The notes: generated by a model from the letters alone, not told the origin. A stretch of 58,812 bases of DNA from Omnitrophica WOR_2 bacterium GWF2_43_52 (GCA_001805445.1 MHGF01000008.1:1-58812), one strand, 5' to 3'; positions 47,996 to 57,456 are shown, numbered from the stretch's first letter. Program-made: numbers and translations.

Positions 47996-48397
47996 AAATC
48001 ATATGAGGGATTACAAACGAATATAAGAAGCTTAAAGACGCCAAAGATTGAAGTTTGGAAAAATCAGTATTCGGATAAGGATTATGTCATCAATTTAGAT
48101 ATTCCGGAGTTTACCTGCATTTGCCCGAAGACAGGCCTGCCGGATTTCGCCGATATAACAATTGAATATTCCCCGGATACATATTGTATTGAGCTTAAGT
48201 CTTTTAAAATGTATACCATTTTTTATCGCAGCATAGGGATTTTTCATGAGCATTGTATCAATAAAATTTTAGATGATTTTGTGTCCGCGGTAAAGCCGAA
48301 ATGGGCTAACATTACAGGCGTTTTTAACCCCCGCGGCGGCATTACCACCACCGTAAGCGCGCAGTGGAAAAAGCCCCTCGAGCACATCGATGCCTGA
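47990..48397 (+). CDS. queF: NADPH-dependent 7-cyano-7-deazaguanine reductase QueF, without a normal start codon
   Basis: About 135 residues if read from ACG 47990. The frame TRKSYEGLQTNIRSLKTPKIEVW matches the family N-terminus. The active Cys is in EFTCICPKTGLPDFADI, and IELKSFKMY, FHEHCINKILDDFV and NPRGGITTTV follow. This is a complete type I QueF fold, but no ATG, GTG or TTG exists in frame upstream; the first ATG is at 48209, far inside. A repeat array abuts the codons here, and ATG may have become ACG. It may start at ACG, or be silent. The three other que genes precede it. Confidence 0.85.
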   Translation, partial: TRKSYEGLQTNIRSLKTPKIEVWKNQYSDKDYVINLDIPEFTCICPKTGLPDFADITIEYSPDTYCIELKSFKMYTIFYRSIGIFHEHCINKILDDFVSAVKPKWANITGVFNPRGGITTTVSAQWKKPLEHIDA

Positions 48398-48410
48398 CAC
48401 CAAATAAGAT

Positions 48411-49256
48411 ATGCGTGAAATAGAAGCGGAATCAGTAAGAAGCATAATAGCCGAATTGGCGCAAGAAGCGAATTTCGCGTTGCGAAAGGATGTTCTGGCG
48501 GCTTTAGGGGCTGCCTTAAAAAGAGAGACTAATGTTCAGGCAAGGAAAATCCTTTCCGCAATCATAGAAAACGCGGATATTGCCAATAACGATAGGCTTG
48601 CTCTATGCCAGGATACCGGCCTGCCGGTTGTCTTTGTGGAAATTGGACAGGATGTGCACATTAGCGGCGGTTCTCTTGTAAGGGCCATCAATCAGGGAAT
48701 ACAACGCGGGTATACGCGGGGATATTTGCGTAATTCAATAATTAAGCAGCCTCTTTTTCGAGGCAGGCCTGAATTTTCACCGGCGATAATCCATACCGAG
48801 ATAATTTCCGGAGAAAAGCTAAAGCTTACTGTTTTACCGAAAGGATTTGGCTGTGAGAATAAGTCTCAGGTGAAGATGTTTAATCCTACGGCAGGAATTG
48901 AAGAAATAAGGAAGTTTATTATCGGCGTTGTGAAAAATGCCGGCCCCGATGCCTGTCCGCCTTTTGTGGTAGGCGTTGGAATAGGAGGCACCCAGGATTA
49001 CGCCTGCTTACTGGCGAAAAAAGCCTTGTTAAGAAAAATCGTCTCTCGTCCTTCGTCAATCACCCCTTGTATTAGTAGAATAGAAGAGAGTTTGTTAAAG
49101 GATATTAATCGTTTAAATATCGGGCCGATGGGGCTGGGGGGTAAGGCTACGTGCTTAGGTGTTACCATTGAAACCTATCCTACGCATATCGCCGGGTTGC
49201 CGGTTGCGGTAAATATCAGTTGCCATGCCCTGCGCAGCGCGCGCAAGGTGTTTTAA
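48411..49256 (+). CDS. fumA: Class I fumarate hydratase, alpha (N-terminal) subunit
   Basis: 281 residues. The iron-sulfur ligands lie in ALCQDTGLPVVF, PKGFGCENKS and GPDACPPFVVGVGIGGT; GGKATCLGVTIETYPTHIAGLPVAVNISCHALRSAR is the conserved C-terminus. Two-subunit class I enzymes use an oxygen-sensitive 4Fe-4S cluster to hydrate fumarate to malate, or act on tartrate in relatives. The beta subunit gene starts one base after the stop. No other TCA genes are in view, so the assignment to fumarase rather than tartrate dehydratase is by likelihood. Confidence 0.92.
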   Translation: MREIEAESVRSIIAELAQEANFALRKDVLAALGAALKRETNVQARKILSAIIENADIANNDRLALCQDTGLPVVFVEIGQDVHISGGSLVRAINQGIQRGYTRGYLRNSIIKQPLFRGRPEFSPAIIHTEIISGEKLKLTVLPKGFGCENKSQVKMFNPTAGIEEIRKFIIGVVKNAGPDACPPFVVGVGIGGTQDYACLLAKKALLRKIVSRPSSITPCISRIEESLLKDINRLNIGPMGLGGKATCLGVTIETYPTHIAGLPVAVNISCHALRSARKVF

Positions 49257-49257
49257 A

Positions 49258-49746
49258 ATGGCAATACACGCGGGAGATGAGATTGTCTATAGCGGTAAGC
49301 TTTATACCGCGCGGGACCAGGCGCATAAGAGGTTAGCAGAGGCAATTACAAAAGGCAAAAAACTGCCTCTTGATCTAAAAGGGAAAATTATTTATTACTG
49401 TGGCCCAACCAAGACTCCTAAAGGCGCGGTAATCGGTTCTTGCGGCCCTACTACAAGTTCGCGTATGGATGTGTTCACGCCGCTCTTGCTTAAAGCGGGG
49501 CTCAAAGGTATGATCGGCAAGGGGAGCCGCAGCCAGGAGGTGCGGTTGGCAATAAAGAAATACAAGGCGGTGTATTATCTTACCTTCGCAGGCTGCGGGG
49601 CATTGCTTGCAAGGTATGTGAAGAAAAAAAGGCTGGTAGCGTATCCGGAATTAGGGCCTGAGGCAATCTATGAATTAGAGGTAAGTGATTTTCCTCTTAT
49701 TGTGGCAATTGATGCTAAGGGAAGAAGTATTTATAAAGGGAAATAA
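49258..49746 (+). CDS. fumB: Class I fumarate hydratase, beta (C-terminal) subunit
   Basis: 162 residues from ATG 49258. HAGDEIVYSGKLYTARDQAHKRL, IYYCGPTKTPKGAVIGSCGPTTSSRMDVFTP, GMIGKGSRS and YLTFAGCGALLARYVK give the swivelling beta domain that closes on the alpha subunit's cluster. A little shorter at the N-terminus than many homologues (about 180 residues). Directly downstream of the alpha gene. Spacer 49747-49830 holds two hairpins. Confidence 0.92.
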   Translation: MAIHAGDEIVYSGKLYTARDQAHKRLAEAITKGKKLPLDLKGKIIYYCGPTKTPKGAVIGSCGPTTSSRMDVFTPLLLKAGLKGMIGKGSRSQEVRLAIKKYKAVYYLTFAGCGALLARYVKKKRLVAYPELGPEAIYELEVSDFPLIVAIDAKGRSIYKGK

Positions 49747-49757
49747 AGTTAATAGTC

Positions 49758-49806
49758 TCAGCCGTAGGCTGATCCGCCTGCGGCGGAGATAGTCGATGGC
49801 CGATAG
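49758..49806. repeat. Two hairpins and GATAGTC words before rph
   Basis: TCAGCC-GTA-GGCTGA and TCCGCC-TGC-GGCGGA followed by GATAGTCGATGGCCGATAGTC words. They may attenuate or be word-array remains. Confidence 0.6.
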
Positions 49807-49830
49807 TCAATTGATACAGGAGAGGAAAGT

Positions 49831-50550
49831 ATGATTCGTTTAGATGGCAGGGAAGCAAATAAATTAAGAAAGATTACCATTACCAGGAATTTTACTAAGT
49901 ATGCCGAAGGCTCTTGTTTGATAGAGTTCGGTAACACCAAGGTTATCTGCACTGCTTCATTTGAAGAGAGTGTTCCCCCTTTTCTGAAAGGAAAGGGAAG
50001 CGGCTGGCTGACAGCGGAATACGGCATGCTCCCGCGTTCGACGCATACCAGGATGAATAGGGAGAGAGAAAAAGTTTCAGGCAGGACCTTTGAAATTCAG
50101 CGTTTAATCGGCAGGTCGCTTCGGGCTGTATTTGACCCAAAGGATATCGGTGAACGCACGATAAAGATTGACTGTGATGTGATTCAGGCAGACGGAGGCA
50201 CGCGTACCGCTTCAATTACCGGCAGTTTTATCGCCCTCGCGGATTGTCTGATAAAGCTAAAAAAGGATGCCCTGCTTTCATCAATTCCCGTTAAGGATTA
50301 TGTCGCGGCGGTGAGTGTGGGAATTTTACGGGGTGAGCCTATTATGGATTTGACCTATGCTGAAGATTCAAAGGCAGAGGTGGATATGAATGTAGTGATG
50401 ACTGGAAGCGGAAAGTTTATTGAAGTCCAGGGCACGGGTGAGGGGGGAACCTTTAGCAAGGATGATATGGATGAGCTGCTCATCCTTGGGCAGGAGGGAA
50501 TAGAAAAACTTATTGATATGCAGCGCTCTCTCTATAAAGATATACTATGA
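49831..50550 (+). CDS. rph: Ribonuclease PH
   Basis: 239 residues. [77 protein letters not shown] and the phosphate/metal block [21 protein letters not shown] are diagnostic, and [10 protein letters not shown] ends the fold. It trims tRNA 3' ends by phosphorolysis. AGGAGAGG gives a good ribosome site. Its stop overlaps rdgB (ATGA), the usual pairing. Confidence 0.97.
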   Translation: MIRLDGREANKLRKITITRNFTKYAEGSCLIEFGNTKVICTASFEESVPPFLKGKGSGWLTAEYGMLPRSTHTRMNREREKVSGRTFEIQRLIGRSLRAVFDPKDIGERTIKIDCDVIQADGGTRTASITGSFIALADCLIKLKKDALLSSIPVKDYVAAVSVGILRGEPIMDLTYAEDSKAEVDMNVVMTGSGKFIEVQGTGEGGTFSKDDMDELLILGQEGIEKLIDMQRSLYKDIL

Positions 50551-51203
50551 AAAGGCAGAAAATAGAGGATAGAAAGGGGAAGATAGAAAATAAAAGAATA
50601 CGGGAAATTATCGTTGCCACGCGTAACAAAAAAAAGTTGGAAGAAATAAAAGAGATTACCAGCGGCTTAAAACTTAAGATTGTAAGCCCGGATGATTTTT
50701 CCGATACTCCTTATATAAAGGAAGATGGGAAGACCTTTTTGGAAAACGCGCGGAAAAAAGCCCTGAAAACAGCCAGGTTTACTCATAAGCTCACCTTAGG
50801 CGAAGATTCCGGATTATGTGTTGATGCTTTGTTGGGAGCGCCGGGGATTTATTCTTCACGTTTTTCCGGAAAGGGTAAAAGCGACGTAAAAAATAACCAG
50901 AAGCTCTTAAGGCTTCTTAAGGATGTGCCTTTTAAGAAACGCACCGCGCATTATGTTTGTGCCGTGGCGCTTGCGGATAAGGACGGCCTCATTGGCGCAG
51001 TGAGCGGAAAATGTAACGGCCTGATCGCTTTTGAGCCGCAAGGCAGCCATGGTTTTGGTTATGACCCTCTTTTCTTTATTCCGAAATATAAAAAGACTTT
51101 TGCCCAACTCGGGGAAAAGGTCAAGCATGCGATGAGCCACCGGTACAAGGCGCTTAAGAAAACAAAAGCGCTTCTTGAAAAATACTATAGAAATGGCAGA
51201 TGA
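50547..51203 (+). CDS. rdgB: XTP/dITP diphosphatase RdgB/HAM1
   Basis: 218 residues. [17 protein letters not shown] is the true family start (about residue 21), [25 protein letters not shown] carries the catalytic Asp, and [13 protein letters not shown] and [17 protein letters not shown] complete the pattern. It removes ITP and XTP from the nucleotide pool. The first 20 residues ([20 protein letters not shown]) are coded by GAAAATAGAGG/GATAGAAAG words and look like a repeat-added extension. Overlaps rph at the start and the prenyl synthase at the end. Confidence 0.95.
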   Translation: MKRQKIEDRKGKIENKRIREIIVATRNKKKLEEIKEITSGLKLKIVSPDDFSDTPYIKEDGKTFLENARKKALKTARFTHKLTLGEDSGLCVDALLGAPGIYSSRFSGKGKSDVKNNQKLLRLLKDVPFKKRTAHYVCAVALADKDGLIGAVSGKCNGLIAFEPQGSHGFGYDPLFFIPKYKKTFAQLGEKVKHAMSHRYKALKKTKALLEKYYRNGR

Positions 51204-52080
51204 GTTGAATATAGAAAAGTATATATATTCTACCCGGGAAAAAGTCGATTCCCATCTTAAACGTATCCTGGGACAGGGTAAGAGCGGCATTGACAAGGCC
51301 ATGCGTTATGCGGTTTTAAATGGCGGCAAGCGTCTACGCCCTATACTGCTGATTGCAACCTATCAGGCTTTGGGTGGGTCGCTTGACCGGAGGATCGTGA
51401 ATATCAGCGCAAGCATAGAGTTTATTCACGCCTTTAGCCTGATTCAGGATGATTTACCGGCTCTGGATGACGATGATTTTAGACGTGGCCTACCTACGAC
51501 GCATAAGGCGTTTGGGGAAGATGTTGCTATTTTAGCTTCAGATCTTTTGCTTAACCAGGCATATGCAGTAATAGCGAAAGAACCCTCTCTGAACCCGGAG
51601 TTAAAAATCGGCATTCTTTTGGAATTAAGCACCGCGGTAAAAGATTTAATTGAGGGGCAGGGAAAAGATCTAGGTTTATGTAAAGAGAAAAAAATAACCC
51701 TGGATACTTTAAATAAAATTAACACAGGTAAAACCGCGGCATTGCTTGTTGCTTGTGTAAAAATAGCGGGGAGAGTCAGAAAAGTAAGCCCTAAAGAATT
51801 GGGGAATCTGCGTTCTTTCGGTGAAAAATTAGGATTAGCATATCAAATCGTTGATGATGTCCTGAATGTAACCAGCGATAAGAAAATGTTCCAAGGCAAA
51901 CGCTTTAGCGACAGGCAAAAGGGAAAAAAAACCTATGTAACTGTTGTTGGTATTAAAAGGTCCGAGGAAATTGCGGGCTCTTTAATCGCGCGGGCAAGAA
52001 AAGACCTTAGCAAAGTAAAGAACCTGGATACAACAATATTATTTGAGCTAAGCAGTTTCCTCATGAACCGCCGGTACTAA
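51193..52080 (+). CDS. ispA: Polyprenyl (farnesyl/geranylgeranyl) diphosphate synthase
   Basis: 295 residues from ATG 51193. The first Asp-rich motif is in IQDDLPALDDDDFRRG, with the chain-length loop just before it; GGKRLRPIL and GKTAALL are conserved; the second Asp motif is in QIVDDVLNVTSDKK. It condenses DMAPP/IPP into FPP or GGPP for undecaprenol, quinone or carotenoid routes. Product length cannot be read with certainty. It starts inside the last codons of rdgB. Confidence 0.92.
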   Translation: MADELNIEKYIYSTREKVDSHLKRILGQGKSGIDKAMRYAVLNGGKRLRPILLIATYQALGGSLDRRIVNISASIEFIHAFSLIQDDLPALDDDDFRRGLPTTHKAFGEDVAILASDLLLNQAYAVIAKEPSLNPELKIGILLELSTAVKDLIEGQGKDLGLCKEKKITLDTLNKINTGKTAALLVACVKIAGRVRKVSPKELGNLRSFGEKLGLAYQIVDDVLNVTSDKKMFQGKRFSDRQKGKKTYVTVVGIKRSEEIAGSLIARARKDLSKVKNLDTTILFELSSFLMNRRY

Positions 52081-52089
52081 TCAGAGAGT

Positions 52090-53082
52090 ATGAGCCAGGG
52101 TACGCTTGTTTTGACAAGGCAGGATGTGGAAAAATGTATTGCCATGCCACAGGCCATAGAAATCGTAGAAAATGCCTTTAAGGCGCATGGGCAGGGTTTG
52201 ACTCAGATGCCGGCAAAGATTTACCTTCATTTGGATAAATATAATGGTGATTTTAGGGCAATGCCAGCGTATGTTAAGGAACCGGAGGCTTGCGGGATAA
52301 AGTGGGTAAACGTTCATCCTGACAACAAGAAATATGGCTTACCATCGGTGATGGCGCTAATAATCCTGAGTGATTCCAAGACCGGATTCCCTCTGGCAAT
52401 AATGGATGGCACTAGTATTACCAATCTGAGGACTGGGGCAGCAGGCGCGGTAGCTGCGAAATACCTTGCCAGGACTGATAGTAAGCGAATAGCCCTCATT
52501 GGCTGCGGTGTTCAGGCCACGACCCAGTTAATGGCATTGCGCGAGGTTTTTCCCATTAGTACCGTTTCGGTTTTCGACTCTTTAGAGCCGCAGGCTAACG
52601 CCTTTATAAAGAAAACGCGTTCGTTAGTTCCTAAGATAAAAAAGCACGCGACTATTGCTGAGTGCCTTAACGGCGCGGATATTATTGTTACCACTACCCC
52701 TTCTCGAGAGCCGATTGTGCAATCTCAGTGGGTAGCAAAAGGAGCGCATATCAACGCGATAGGCGCTGACGCTAAAGGTAAAGAAGAGCTAGACCCGAAA
52801 ATTCTTACAAGAGCAAAGGTGGTGGTAGACGATATAACGCAGGCCCTTCATAGCGGGGAAATAAATGTGCCGGTTGCAAAGAACTTATTTAGGAAAAGTC
52901 AGATTTACGCTGATTTAGGCGAGATTGTTACGGAAAAAAAGGCAGGCAGGCAAGCCAGGGATGAGATAACTCTCTTTGATTCTACGGGCCTTGCCATTTT
53001 AGATATAGCATTAGCCCAGTACGCCTACCTGCAGGCAGTAAGCGTTAACCGAAGAAAGCTTAGGAAAATCAAATTTTATTAA
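52090..53082 (+). CDS. Ornithine cyclodeaminase / alanine dehydrogenase family protein
   Basis: 330 residues of the mu-crystallin-like family. MPAKIYLHLDKYNGDFRAMPAYV and ACGIKWVNVHPDN bind substrate; TSITNLRTGAAGAVAAKYLAR and the Rossmann motif IALIGCGVQATTQLMALREV bind NAD(P); IVTTTPSREPIV and GADAKGKEELDPKIL follow. Members deaminate alanine or cyclise ornithine to proline, among others; I cannot pick one. 10 bp after the prenyl synthase gene. Confidence 0.93.
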   Translation: MSQGTLVLTRQDVEKCIAMPQAIEIVENAFKAHGQGLTQMPAKIYLHLDKYNGDFRAMPAYVKEPEACGIKWVNVHPDNKKYGLPSVMALIILSDSKTGFPLAIMDGTSITNLRTGAAGAVAAKYLARTDSKRIALIGCGVQATTQLMALREVFPISTVSVFDSLEPQANAFIKKTRSLVPKIKKHATIAECLNGADIIVTTTPSREPIVQSQWVAKGAHINAIGADAKGKEELDPKILTRAKVVVDDITQALHSGEINVPVAKNLFRKSQIYADLGEIVTEKKAGRQARDEITLFDSTGLAILDIALAQYAYLQAVSVNRRKLRKIKFY

Positions 53083-53180
53083 AGCCATCTTTTCTTATGC
53101 GAACATGTTGGCTCATAAGAAGCGATAATGCTATTTGATAGTCAGGGCCTGATTGTTAGCATGCTTTAGGGAGGTGTGGT

Positions 53181-54095
53181 ATGGGAACAGGAAAAGAAAC
53201 AATTCTTATCGTAAACGGAAATATCAATGTGCGTAATGATCTGCGTCAAAGCTTAAGCCATGACTTTAACGTAGAGACTTCTCTTACGTTTCAGGAAGCG
53301 CTTAAGCTTATCAGAGAAAAATCGTATGACGCGGTTATCGCTGAATTGGATATCCCGGAAATTAAGGGCATCGAGGTTTTGCGGAAATTGAAGGAATCAA
53401 AATCGGAGACTCCAGTTATTGTGGTGACAACCTATAAATCTGTGTCATTGGCGGTTGAGGCAATGAAGTCGGGAGCGTATGATTATATTACGAAGCCTTT
53501 TAATACCGATGAATTGAAATTAGTCATTCATCATGCTTTGGATATGAGGAAACTGGCTGAGGAAGCCAAAGAAAAGAAGATTTATCAGGAATTAGCCCTT
53601 ACTGACGCGCTCACCCAGATTTACAACCGGCGTTATTTTGAGGAGCTTTTGCGCCGGGAGACAGAAAGGGCAAGCCGCTACCGTCAGAAGTTCTCCTTGA
53701 TGATGATTGATGTGGATGATTTTAAAAAATATAACGATACCTATGGCCATGTAGGAGGCGATAAGGTTTTAAAGGATATGGCATCTGCTGTCTTATACCG
53801 GATACGGAGTACCGATTATGTCGCTCGCTACGGAGGCGAGGAATTTGCCGTGATAGCTCCCCAGACCGATAAGGAGGGGGCGTCGGTGTTAGCGGCACGG
53901 TTAATTGATTTAATCGCAAGCAAAGAATTCCTTTTAGATAACGCCGAGAAGACGAAAATCAGTATCAGCGCGGGAGTCGCTACCTTCAACGAGGATGCCC
54001 AGACAAAAGAAGAGTTAGTCAAGCGCGCGGATGAGGCATTATACCAGGCGAAAAAATTAGGGAAAAACAGGGTGTGTTTGTTTTGTAAGACTTAA
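53181..54095 (+). CDS. Diguanylate cyclase with degenerate receiver domain
   Basis: 304 residues: receiver (1-120), coiled linker (120-140), GGDEF domain (about 140-300). In the receiver the acidic pair is replaced by VNGN (Asn12, Gly13), and alignment of DAVIAELDIPEIKG puts Glu55 where the phospho-Asp should be; Lys105 in YITKPF and Thr83/84 remain. The catalytic GGEEF is intact with metal Asp in MMIDVDDFKKYND. RSTD, five residues before GGEEF, is a complete inhibitory I-site. It should make c-di-GMP, perhaps without phosphorylation. GGGAGGTG precedes the ATG. Confidence 0.92.
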   Translation: MGTGKETILIVNGNINVRNDLRQSLSHDFNVETSLTFQEALKLIREKSYDAVIAELDIPEIKGIEVLRKLKESKSETPVIVVTTYKSVSLAVEAMKSGAYDYITKPFNTDELKLVIHHALDMRKLAEEAKEKKIYQELALTDALTQIYNRRYFEELLRRETERASRYRQKFSLMMIDVDDFKKYNDTYGHVGGDKVLKDMASAVLYRIRSTDYVARYGGEEFAVIAPQTDKEGASVLAARLIDLIASKEFLLDNAEKTKISISAGVATFNEDAQTKEELVKRADEALYQAKKLGKNRVCLFCKT

Positions 54096-54229
54096 AATGG
54101 TATCCCTGAATATTTGTTGATGGATAAGGTGGCTCCTGCTCAAGAGGCTCTGTCTTCTAGGTGAGGCGGAGTTTTTTGGTATGGGTACCCTTAATTTTTA
54201 AAAACCGGTTGCGTGAAAAAAGAGATGAT

Positions 54230-54748
54230 ATGAAGAACCTCGCTGTATCAATCGTCATGCTTTTAGTAACCTGCTGTTTAGTGTGTGCCGATAATAAAAA
54301 GGAGGAAAGCCTTATGCGTATAGCCAGCCCGGCCTTTGGGCATAATGTAGGGATTCCTAAAAAATATACCTGTGATGGCGGGGATATCAATCCGCCGCTT
54401 GAGATTTCTGATGTTCCGGCTAATGCCCGGAGCTTAGCCTTAATTGTGGATGACCCGGACGCGCCGATGGGGATATGGGTGCATTGGGTGGTTTATGATA
54501 TCCCTGTAGTCTCGCGTATTGATGAAAATAACGTCCCCGGGATTCAGGGAGCAAATGATTTTGGCCGTCAAGATTACGGCGGCCCCTGCCCGCCATCGGG
54601 AAGGCATCGTTATTTTTTTAAGGTGTATGCCTTGGACATAAAACTCAACGTACAGGAAGGGGTAGCAAAACAGGATTTGGAAAAGATGATGGAAGGCCAC
54701 ATCGTGGCAAAGGCAGAATTGGTAGGGCTTTATGAAAGGAAGAGGTAG
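54230..54748 (+). CDS. YbhB/YbcL-family (PEBP/Raf-kinase-inhibitor-like) secreted protein
   Basis: 172 residues from ATG 54230, which gives a signal peptide MKNLAVSIVMLLVTCCLVCADN. The PEBP fold shows IPKKYTCDGGDINPPLEIS, LALIVDDPDAPMGIWVHWVVYDIP, FGRQDYGGPCPPSGRHRYFFKVYALD and a closing HIVAKAELVGLYERK. Members bind anionic ligands; the bacterial role is unclear. A longer frame from 54161 is not supported. Stands alone. Confidence 0.92.
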   Translation: MKNLAVSIVMLLVTCCLVCADNKKEESLMRIASPAFGHNVGIPKKYTCDGGDINPPLEISDVPANARSLALIVDDPDAPMGIWVHWVVYDIPVVSRIDENNVPGIQGANDFGRQDYGGPCPPSGRHRYFFKVYALDIKLNVQEGVAKQDLEKMMEGHIVAKAELVGLYERKR

Positions 54749-54883
54749 CGAGGAGTATTCTGTAGAGTGGCTTTGCTGGTAGCCCAAAAATTAGTGTTAA
54801 ACGTCATTGGCTAAGCAAGTGGCGGATTTTAAATATGTTACAGTGATGTATCTATTTTAGAATAGAGATATGAGGAGATAGCC

Positions 54884-56401
54884 ATGCATTTAAAAGATAT
54901 CCTTAAGCGATTCTTCCTGTCGGCAGGACCAGTATTATTTCTTTTCAACTTTTTTGCTGGTGTTTTATTCCTGAATGAAGGGCTTTTTCATCATGACAGT
55001 GTGGTCTTAGCGCAAGCAGTAGAGCAAGCCTATCAGACTGGGCACTTGCAGCCTTCAATAAGAGGCAGGTATGGAGCAGTGATTATTAATAGTTTGTTGT
55101 ATCTCCCCTTTTTTCTTCTAGGGCTTAATGCTGATTTGATGCTGAGGCTTTCCAGTGTGCTTTTTCACGCGCTTTCTGTTTGTATGCTATTTTATTTTGT
55201 CAAGGCATTCTTAGAGAATGAAACAAAGGCTTTTTTTGCCGCGTTTCTGTTTTCTTTTATACCTGTGTACTTTATTCCTAATACCTATGGTAAGGAACAT
55301 GGTATGAGTATGTTTTTTTTGCTGCTTTCATTTTATTTAGTTTACTGTGGCAGCAAGAAAGGTAATCTTTTATTTTTATCGCTTTCTGGTTTCTTTTTCA
55401 TCTTTTCTATAACGGTAAGGGAAAGCATGTTGATAACAGCGTCGCTCTATGTTCTGCTTTATTTTTCTCCTGTGATTACCCTGCGGCCATTGAAATTTTC
55501 TTTACAGAAAGAAAAGGTATCCAAGGCAAGGCTTATCGCCTGGTGTATTCCGTTTGCGATATCCTTCTTAACAGTATATTGTACGTATCTAAAAAGGGAG
55601 TTTTATCAGGCGATATATGTCGGTGATTTTAGCGATACGCAATTCTTAGGGCTGCTTTCTTCGGTACTGCCAAGGGCGCTTGCTGACATTTATACGAGTG
55701 TGCCTACTATGCTGTTAGTCTTTTTTATTATAGGGGCTGATATACTATTGCGGCAGCAGAAAGCCTTTCAGGCTTTATGCTTGCTTCTATGGTCTCTATT
55801 GATTTTTTATCTAGGTAATGTGATTTCCTATTGTCCTCGTTATCTTGATCTGGTATTTGTTCCTATCTGTATTTTGGCTGCGGAAAGCCTCTATGCCATA
55901 TACGCTCAGGAAAAATTGCTCTGCTATGGGATACTTATTTATTTTGTAATGGCTCTGTTTAATTTCATGTATCCACTCTTGTCTTTCCGGCATATCTATA
56001 ACGGCGAAAAACAATTTGCGCTGTATGTTCGTGAAAAAACTCCAGAAAACTCAATTGTTGTGGCTATAGATGACGCCCCTTTTATGGAGTATTACGGCCA
56101 CAGGGCTACGAGTGTTATTCCCGTGAATGCTCCTGAAAGTATGGAGAAATTCATGAAGCAACTGAAGGACTCTATGAAACGTGGTATCCCTGTCTATATG
56201 ATGGAATCAGCTTTCTATATGATGGAAGCAGCTTTCATCTATGATTCCAAATACGAATTCACAAAAAAGTTTTTTACCGAATTTAGCGTTAATGTTGTGG
56301 GAGAAAAATTATCAGAAGATTACCATCGCCCGGAATTAAGTCTTAATACTTACATGCAAAAATTATTCAAGCTTGAACTGAAAAGAGAGGGCCAGCAATG
56401 A
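54884..56401 (+). CDS. Multi-spanning GT-C-like glycosyltransferase
   Basis: 505 residues with about eleven membrane segments up to residue 390 and a soluble C-terminus. The first external loop holds FHHDSVVLAQAVEQAYQTG, with an acidic residue at the place of the GT-C catalytic Asp, as in PMT/ArnT-type transferases that use lipid-linked sugars. A small internal duplication (MMESAFYMMEAAFIY) sits near residue 440. The GT2 enzyme gene downstream could make its polyprenyl-phosphate sugar donor. The acceptor is unknown; family assignment is moderate. Confidence 0.72.
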   Translation: MHLKDILKRFFLSAGPVLFLFNFFAGVLFLNEGLFHHDSVVLAQAVEQAYQTGHLQPSIRGRYGAVIINSLLYLPFFLLGLNADLMLRLSSVLFHALSVCMLFYFVKAFLENETKAFFAAFLFSFIPVYFIPNTYGKEHGMSMFFLLLSFYLVYCGSKKGNLLFLSLSGFFFIFSITVRESMLITASLYVLLYFSPVITLRPLKFSLQKEKVSKARLIAWCIPFAISFLTVYCTYLKREFYQAIYVGDFSDTQFLGLLSSVLPRALADIYTSVPTMLLVFFIIGADILLRQQKAFQALCLLLWSLLIFYLGNVISYCPRYLDLVFVPICILAAESLYAIYAQEKLLCYGILIYFVMALFNFMYPLLSFRHIYNGEKQFALYVREKTPENSIVVAIDDAPFMEYYGHRATSVIPVNAPESMEKFMKQLKDSMKRGIPVYMMESAFYMMEAAFIYDSKYEFTKKFFTEFSVNVVGEKLSEDYHRPELSLNTYMQKLFKLELKREGQQ

Positions 56402-56578
56402 ATATACTTGCGTGTTCGATACAATAGCGAGGCAGTAGTAAGTATGATACTGTAGGTAATGGCATGCTGGGTAATGTTCTGTGCTTCAAGAATGCTAGGC
56501 TTAAATTAAAGGTCCGGGTTTTTGATGAGTGTATTTATCCTCAGCAGAGTAACTTTTGTTTTATCTTAGGTAAACTCT

Positions 56579-57328
56579 ATGGATTCGATACTACAAGATA
56601 AGAGTATGTTGTACAGGAAAAGTGGCAGAGATAGCCGCAAGGCGCGCATGAGAATTTCTGTGATTATCCCGGTTTATAATGAAGAGAAGGTACTCAAGGA
56701 AATAATTGATAGGGTTAAGTCAGTAACTATAGTTGATGAGATAGTTGTCGTTGATGATTGTTCCAGCCAGGGAACGCAGGATGTCCTCGATCTAATACAG
56801 GATGCTTCCATAAAAATCATCAAGCATCCTTATAATAGGGGAAAGGGTGCGGCAATCAGAACGGGGTTGGCTCATATAACAGGTGATATTGTTATTATAC
56901 AGGATGCCGATTTGGAGTATGACCCGAGGGACTATAAGAATCTGGTTGAGCCGATAGAAAATGGAAAAGCGGATGTGGTTTATGGTTCGCGTTTTTTATT
57001 GAAGAAATGGAAGGCCTCTACCATGTTTCACTGCCTGGTAAACCAGTTTTTGACTTCTCTTACCAATATGCTGTTTTTCTCTCATCTCTCAGATATGGAA
57101 ACATGCTATAAAGTATTCAGGACTGAAATTATCAGGTCTTTGGGATTAACGTCAGACCGCTTTGAGATTGAACCTGAAATTACCATCAGGACTTTAAAGC
57201 GCGGCCATAGAATATACGAAGTCCCTGTTTCCTATAGGCCCCGATCCTATGGTGAGGGAAATAAAATCGGATGGCTTGACGGCTTAAAGGCCGTCTACGC
57301 AATTTTAAAATATAGAATAAAGAAATAG
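56579..57328 (+). CDS. Family 2 glycosyltransferase, dolichyl-phosphate mannose synthase-like
   Basis: 249 residues; the conserved domain begins MRISVIIPVYNEEKVLKEII at residue 24, so ATG 56648 (with AAGG upstream) is a fair alternative start. IVVVDDCSSQGTQDVL, HPYNRGKGAAIRTGLA and the DxD in IIQDADLEYDPRDY bind nucleotide sugar and metal; DMETCYKVFRTEII and FEIEPEITIRTLKRGHRIYEVPVSYRPRSYGEGNKI complete the pattern. No membrane anchor. It probably forms a polyprenyl-phosphate sugar for the preceding GT-C enzyme. Confidence 0.92.
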   Translation: MDSILQDKSMLYRKSGRDSRKARMRISVIIPVYNEEKVLKEIIDRVKSVTIVDEIVVVDDCSSQGTQDVLDLIQDASIKIIKHPYNRGKGAAIRTGLAHITGDIVIIQDADLEYDPRDYKNLVEPIENGKADVVYGSRFLLKKWKASTMFHCLVNQFLTSLTNMLFFSHLSDMETCYKVFRTEIIRSLGLTSDRFEIEPEITIRTLKRGHRIYEVPVSYRPRSYGEGNKIGWLDGLKAVYAILKYRIKK

Positions 57329-57456
57329 GGGTCCAGGCCTTGAAACGTGAAGGGTATATAAATTAATTGCAGGAAAAAGAGAGTTGCATTACTAGAAAAT
57401 TAACCAAGGAAAAGTAAGCGGCCTAATGGAGCGGCACTTTAAAATGAGGTAATACT

